A DNA stretch of 64,000 nt from G963701675 sp963701675 (GTDB taxonomy: Bacteria; Planctomycetota; Planctomycetia; Gemmatales; Gemmataceae): the NCBI GenBank assembly GCA_963701675.1, contig OY969623.1:1550001-1614000 (forward strand), given 5' to 3'. How positions within the stretch are numbered: the stretch's first letter is position 1; every line of letters begins with the position of its first letter. The notes beneath the pieces were generated by a model. It had not been told where the DNA came from, did no database searches, and saw only the letters and a program-made list of their open reading frames with translations. This document shows positions 60,462-64,000 of the stretch, piece by piece. A program made the position numbers and the translations under genes.

Positions 60462-61468
60462 ATGGACGTTACAGAGAACGCGCGGAAAACAGTGGCCGCG
60501 AGCCCGGCGGCACTGCGCACACCGCTCGCCATAGAGACGCACGCGCTCCGCAAGGAGTACGGTCGCCGCATCGCCGTGGCCAACCTCACCCTCGCGGTGC
60601 CCGAGGGAGAAGTCTTCGGCTTTCTCGGGCCGAATGGCGCGGGCAAGTCGACCACCGTCAAGATGCTGGTGGGTCTTGTGCATCCTTCCAGTGGCGAAGG
60701 GCGACTCTTTGGGAAGCCGCTCGGCGACAAGGGAGCGCGGCGCTGGCTGGGCTTCCTGCCCGAGCAGTTCCGCTTTCACGAGTGGCTGCGCCGAGGAGTT
60801 CCTGGACCTGCACGCGTCGCTCTACGGCGTGCCCAAACGCGAGCGGCCAGCGCGCATTGCCGAGGCGCTCAAGCTGGTCGGACTGGAAGCGCGCGCACAC
60901 GATTCGCTGCGCACCTTCTCCAAGGGGATGCTCCAGCGCATCGGGATTGGGCAGGCACTGATCGCCGATCCGAAGCTGGTGATCCTGGACGAGCCAACTT
61001 CGGCGCTTGACCCCATCGGCCGTCGGGACGTACGGAACCTGATCCGCACCCTGCGCGAGCGAGGCGTGGCGGTCTTCCTGAACTCGCATCTGCTTTCCGA
61101 GGTGGAGATGGTGTGCGACCGCGTGGCGATCATTGACCACGGGCGCGTAGTGCGCAAGGCAGCATGGCGGAGCTGGTGAGCGGAACGTTGGAGGTCGAGG
61201 TGCGCGTGCAGGGGGCGTCTGAAGGCGTGCTGGCGGAGATCGAGCGAAGGTGGCCGCGCGTGTCGCGGACCGGGGGCCTACCACGCCGTCGAGCGATCCA
61301 GAGAGCACGGGCGTCCGGACACTGCGCTATGTTCTGCAGGACGAGCGTGACGCGGCGGCGTTGGCGGACCTGATTGTCCGGGACGGCGCGCGGCTCCTCG
61401 CGCTGGTGCCGCACCAAGCGACGCTCGAAGACCTGTTCATCCAGTCCGTGGAGACCAGGGAGGTATAG
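60462..61468 (+). pseudogene. ABC transporter ATP-binding protein with three frameshifts
   Basis: ATPase of an ABC exporter for about 335 residues. Walker A GPNGAGKSTTVKML, Q-loop LPEQFRFHEW, signature FSKGMLQRIGIGQAL, Walker B KLVILDEPTSALDP, H-loop NSHLL. The frame is lost after HEWLR (60785-60793, two bases missing in GCGCC), after RVVRK (61156-61159, one G missing), and after VSRTGG (61272-61276, one G missing). Repaired frames read through to ATLEDLFIQSVETREV. Coordinates and all active motifs are intact, so the gene may work in the organism. The permease follows after two bases. Confidence 0.78.
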
Positions 61469-61470
61469 TC

Positions 61471-62349
61471 CTGAACACTCTCCGCATCGCGAAGCTGACG
61501 TTCCGGGAGGCGGTGCGGCGCAAGGCGCTGTACGGGGCGATCGCTCTGACGATTGTGTTTCTGGCGCTTTACGGCTGGGGTGTAGATGCCGCGATGCGCG
61601 AGATAGCTCAGGACTCGGGCACAGGCACCATGGAGCGGCGTGCCGCGGAAGCGGGAATCGACACGACCATCCTGTTTGTGGGGCAGATGTTCGTGGCCGG
61701 GCTGTTCGCCGTCTCCAACATTGCCTCTTTGCTGGCCATCTTCCTGGCGGCTGGGACGATTGCCCAGGAGGTGGACCAAGGAACGCTGTACGCCATCGTC
61801 TCCAAGCCGGTGGCCCGCTGGCAAGTGGTGGTCGGCAAGTGGCTGGGCGGAGCGGCGATGCTGGCCGTGTATGTGGCGATCACCGCCTTGGCAACGGCAG
61901 CAATCATCTATTGGCGCGCGGGCTACTGGCCGGATCGCCTGTCTCTTGGGATCCTGCTGCTGATCGCCAAGGTGGCACTGCTCCACGCCGCCACCATATT
62001 GTGCAGCGTCCTGATGCCCGCGATCACGGCCGGGATCGTGATGTTCATCGTGTACTCGGTGACCAACGTCACCGGCCTGCTGGAGCAGCTCGGGAGGGAG
62101 CTAGAAAGTGAATCCATGGTGTGGATCGGCATCTACGGCGACCTGGTGCTGCCTGCGGACGCGCTCTGGAAGATGGCGACGTACACCGTCCAGCCCCCTA
62201 ACCCTCTGGTTGCGCTCGGAGTACGCACTATGATCGGACCGTTCATGGTGAACTTCCCGCCGAGCATCTGGATGGGGATCTACGCCATAGGCTACACAGC
62301 GGCGGCGTTGGGCGCGGCGGTCTGGTGGTTCGGGCGGAGAGACCTGTAA
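61471..62349 (+). CDS. ABC-2 type transporter permease
   Basis: Permease of about 292 residues with six membrane segments. The segment AIFLAAGTIAQEVDQGTLYAIVSKPVARWQVVVGKWLG is the hallmark of ABC-2 permeases (TLY-I-SKPVSR pattern). The start is uncertain: CTG 61471 gives LNTLRIAKLTFREAVRRKALYG, which matches the family start (MNxxRIxxLTFREA); otherwise GTG 61513. With an ATG/CTG error the former is likely. It forms a unit with the ATPase upstream. GC at third positions looks higher than in the neighbourhood, supporting transfer. Substrate unknown. Confidence 0.82.
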   Translation: MNTLRIAKLTFREAVRRKALYGAIALTIVFLALYGWGVDAAMREIAQDSGTGTMERRAAEAGIDTTILFVGQMFVAGLFAVSNIASLLAIFLAAGTIAQEVDQGTLYAIVSKPVARWQVVVGKWLGGAAMLAVYVAITALATAAIIYWRAGYWPDRLSLGILLLIAKVALLHAATILCSVLMPAITAGIVMFIVYSVTNVTGLLEQLGRELESESMVWIGIYGDLVLPADALWKMATYTVQPPNPLVALGVRTMIGPFMVNFPPSIWMGIYAIGYTAAALGAAVWWFGRRDL

Positions 62350-62384
62350 GGCCCAGCGGGAACGAGATTGGGACGGTCTTCCGG

Positions 62385-62433
62385 ACGCATCTTTCTTCTC
62401 GTTCTACCACAAGACTCAACCGTGCACCATTAT
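62385..62433. repeat. Direct repeat, right copy (rsmD leader)
   Basis: Starts ACGCATCTTTCTTCTCGTT like 57596. Immediately before it, 62363-62385 (GATTGGGACGGTCTTCCGGA and flanks) repeats 60227-60249 inside the serine hydrolase gene with two mismatches in 23. The 147-base gap 62350-62496 is therefore a mosaic of copied fragments, followed by the GGAGGG site of the DUF1559 gene. Confidence 0.7.
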
Positions 62434-62496
62434 CGAGTTCACCGTTGCATTAGCGACGCGCGCGGTTAGACTACTAAGGAAATGGAGGGTGTTCTC

Positions 62497-63546
62497 ATGC
62501 CCGGGGTTCGCCGACACGCGTTCACGCTTATCGAGTTGCTGGTCGTGATCGCCATCATCGGCATCTTGATTGCTCTACTCTTGCCGGCGGTGCAAAAGGT
62601 CCGCGAAGCAGCCAGTCGAATACGGTGCTCTAACAACCTCAAACAAATCGGGATCGCCTCTCACGCCTATTACTCCGCACACGACAAGTTCCCGTACGCC
62701 ACCAAGGCCGACGTCCTTGATGCCTACACATGGACCCAGCTGCTCTTGCCCTACATTGAGCAAGACCCCGTCTACAAGATGTACACAACCCTCACCGAGC
62801 CAATCGACAAGAATTTCAGCGGACCGTACGGCAAGGACTGGAAGGGTGCACACGGCTTTGGAAACACACCATTGAAGGAGGCCCGCACCGCGCTCATTAA
62901 GGTCTACTTCTGTCCCAGCGACCGTCCACCGATAGTGAACGAGCCCTGGCTCTGGTACTACACACGGCAACGGGCGAGTTATCGCGGCTGTGTTGGACCC
63001 GGCGACTTGTACGGGAACCCCGTCGGCGGGCCAAGTGGGCGTGGCATCTACACCGTAATGAGCGGACAGTTTTTTCAAGGATCCATAGCTCCCGCTCAAA
63101 CTCGAATGGCGGAGATCACCGACGGCAGCGCAAATACTGTCATGTACTCGGAAGCATTGATGCCGTTTACTGAGAACTGGACCACGATTGCCGATGCCAC
63201 GCTTGGCAACATGGGGGCGGCATTCTTCTCAACGTTCCTGACACCGAACTCGACGAGTTACGACTTCATCTACGGGCCGTGTCCACCGAATGCAGTTGGC
63301 AGCGCACCGGCGGACCCAGGCTATCCGGCGCCATGCGTCATGAAATCATGGCCGCTCCGACCACAGAATGGACACTCCACGAACAACCAAATCGGAGCCC
63401 ATGCGGCAGCGCGGAGCCGACACATCAACGGCGTCAACGTGACGCTAGGCGATGGTGGTGTCCGTTTCGTGAACAATGGCGTCACTGCCGGCGTTTGGTG
63501 GGCACTTGGTTCCAGGTCAGGAAACGAAACTACTGCAGACTACTAA
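62497..63546 (+). CDS. DUF1559 prepilin-like protein
   Basis: 349-residue protein of the planctomycete DUF1559 family. The leader and pilin helix are RRHAFTLIELLVVIAIIGIL (cleavage before F, Glu5). Then VQKVREAASRIRCSNNLKQIG, and a C-terminal domain with SRHINGVNVTLGDGGVRFVNNGV, both typical. ATG 62497 with GGAGGG is preferred over 62482. Function of the family is unknown; its pilin-like export is the only clear part. The following lipoprotein gene overlaps the stop by one base, as is common. Confidence 0.93.
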   Translation: MPGVRRHAFTLIELLVVIAIIGILIALLLPAVQKVREAASRIRCSNNLKQIGIASHAYYSAHDKFPYATKADVLDAYTWTQLLLPYIEQDPVYKMYTTLTEPIDKNFSGPYGKDWKGAHGFGNTPLKEARTALIKVYFCPSDRPPIVNEPWLWYYTRQRASYRGCVGPGDLYGNPVGGPSGRGIYTVMSGQFFQGSIAPAQTRMAEITDGSANTVMYSEALMPFTENWTTIADATLGNMGAAFFSTFLTPNSTSYDFIYGPCPPNAVGSAPADPGYPAPCVMKSWPLRPQNGHSTNNQIGAHAAARSRHINGVNVTLGDGGVRFVNNGVTAGVWWALGSRSGNETTADY

Positions 63547-63992
63547 TGGCAATTCGACGCATCGTCGTTCTGGGAGTCGTTTGTTTCCTTTCCGGCTGCG
63601 GCGGCCCGGCCGTGGTTGTTAGCGGTTCAATCACCTTGGACGGCGCACCGCTGGAAGACGGATACGTTTCGTTCATTCCAGAGGCCGGAGGTGGAAACAC
63701 AGCCGGCGCTCCCGTCCGAAAAGGAGAATATCGTGTAACCGCCCTGACGCCTGGGACGTATCGAGTTCAAATCAGTGTGATGCGGCCGGTCGAGATACCC
63801 AAGGACGATCCCATCTACGCCGGAGTCAGCCAACGTAACCCGACGCCAATTGGCGAACCGTTACCGCCGGAAGCTCTGGACGGAAAGCACACCGTCACCG
63901 TGAACTCCGGCTCCCAAGTCATCAATTTCAACGCAAAGAAGCCGACACCTCCGCGCCGCGCTGGTCTATCCGCGCATCCGGCAAACTGCTAA
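63546..63992 (+). CDS. Small lipoprotein (DUF1559 gene partner)
   Basis: 148-residue lipoprotein. ATG 63546 overlaps the DUF1559 stop (TAATG). The signal peptide and lipobox are VVLGVVCFLSGCGG with the cysteine to be lipidated. The rest resembles a beta-sandwich carboxypeptidase-regulatory-like domain: SGSITLDGAPLEDGYVSFIPE, GEYRVTALTPGTYRVQISV, then a Pro-rich tail. Such genes follow DUF1559 genes in planctomycetes. The gene ends eight bases before the end of the window and appears complete. Confidence 0.87.
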   Translation: MAIRRIVVLGVVCFLSGCGGPAVVVSGSITLDGAPLEDGYVSFIPEAGGGNTAGAPVRKGEYRVTALTPGTYRVQISVMRPVEIPKDDPIYAGVSQRNPTPIGEPLPPEALDGKHTVTVNSGSQVINFNAKKPTPPRRAGLSAHPANC

Positions 63993-64000
63993 ACTTGCGT

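Noticed and set aside
1..64000. tRNA or rRNA genes
   Set aside because: No T-loop GGTTCRANTCC pattern within a cloverleaf and no rRNA-like sequence was seen in the intergenic regions; a covariance search could still find one I missed.

Overview
The window most resembles a planctomycete chromosome segment, probably from the Gemmataceae/Pirellulales side of the phylum, with moderately high GC. The evidence is the adjacent PSD1/DUF1549/DUF1553 and DUF1501 genes, a DUF1559 prepilin-like gene next to a small lipoprotein gene, a surface protein with the LEPR-type N-terminal export motif, a long operon of type IV pilus/type II secretion genes with several prepilins, and many palindromic intergenic repeats. 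This assignment is inference from gene content. No rRNA, tRNA or CRISPR array was found.

Layout. 1-2 kb: end of a SUF iron-sulfur cluster operon (sufS fragment, sufU, sufT-like, A-type carrier). 2.1-5.7 kb: secG, yicC, gmk, rpoZ and two unknown genes. 5.7-10.7 kb: ribBA facing an isomerase-like/UbiA/PAP2 cluster, a PrsW-type protease, and a small secreted protein interrupted by an in-frame TGA. 10.7-12.5 kb: a terpene-cyclase-fold secreted protein. 12.7-16.4 kb: a beta-helix LEPR surface protein. 16.7-33.7 kb: a ten-gene minus-strand pilus/secretion operon (pilB, pilT, gspE, gspF, five prepilin-like genes, a giant GspK-like protein). Its junctions hold heptanucleotide repeat arrays and a REP pair, and one repeat pair encloses a four-helix-bundle (S23/IVS-type) gene. 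34-37.5 kb: a PH-domain protein, an FHA-GAF-PP2C phosphatase and aroF. 37.5-40.6 kb: a three-gene trans-4-hydroxyproline catabolic operon. 40.8-47.1 kb: a HEAT-repeat protein, an RNase HI with zinc fingers, and the PSD1/DUF1501 pair. 47.1-53.1 kb: a PLP decarboxylase, a ribbon-helix-helix/zinc protein, an alpha/beta hydrolase, an enolase-superfamily epimerase, a second terpene-cyclase-fold protein and a histidine kinase. 53.5-57.6 kb: a sigma-70 factor whose leader carries a cyclic di-GMP-I riboswitch, a TIM-barrel isomerase, a CCA/poly(A) polymerase-family enzyme and rsmD. 57.7-62.35 kb: a probable acquired island (membrane protein, winged-helix regulator, serine hydrolase, ABC transporter) bounded by direct repeats and carrying two matching operators. 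62.5-64 kb: a DUF1559 prepilin and a lipoprotein.

Two things shape how the window should be read. First, at least seven genes (sufU, the 10.7 kb cyclase-fold gene, one prepilin, the FHA-PP2C gene, RNase H, the sigma factor, the ABC ATPase) have broken frames that a net loss of 1 or 2 bases would explain, often in G runs or GC-dinucleotide tracts. Two more carry in-frame stops. Several are genes a cell needs, so sequence error is the leading explanation, and these genes are described as probably intact in the organism. Second, the most interesting non-coding signals are the c-di-GMP riboswitch upstream of the sigma factor, the heptad-repeat hairpins (one enclosing an S23-like gene), the REP hairpins with covarying stems, the palindrome with a target-site duplication, and the paired operators in the island.
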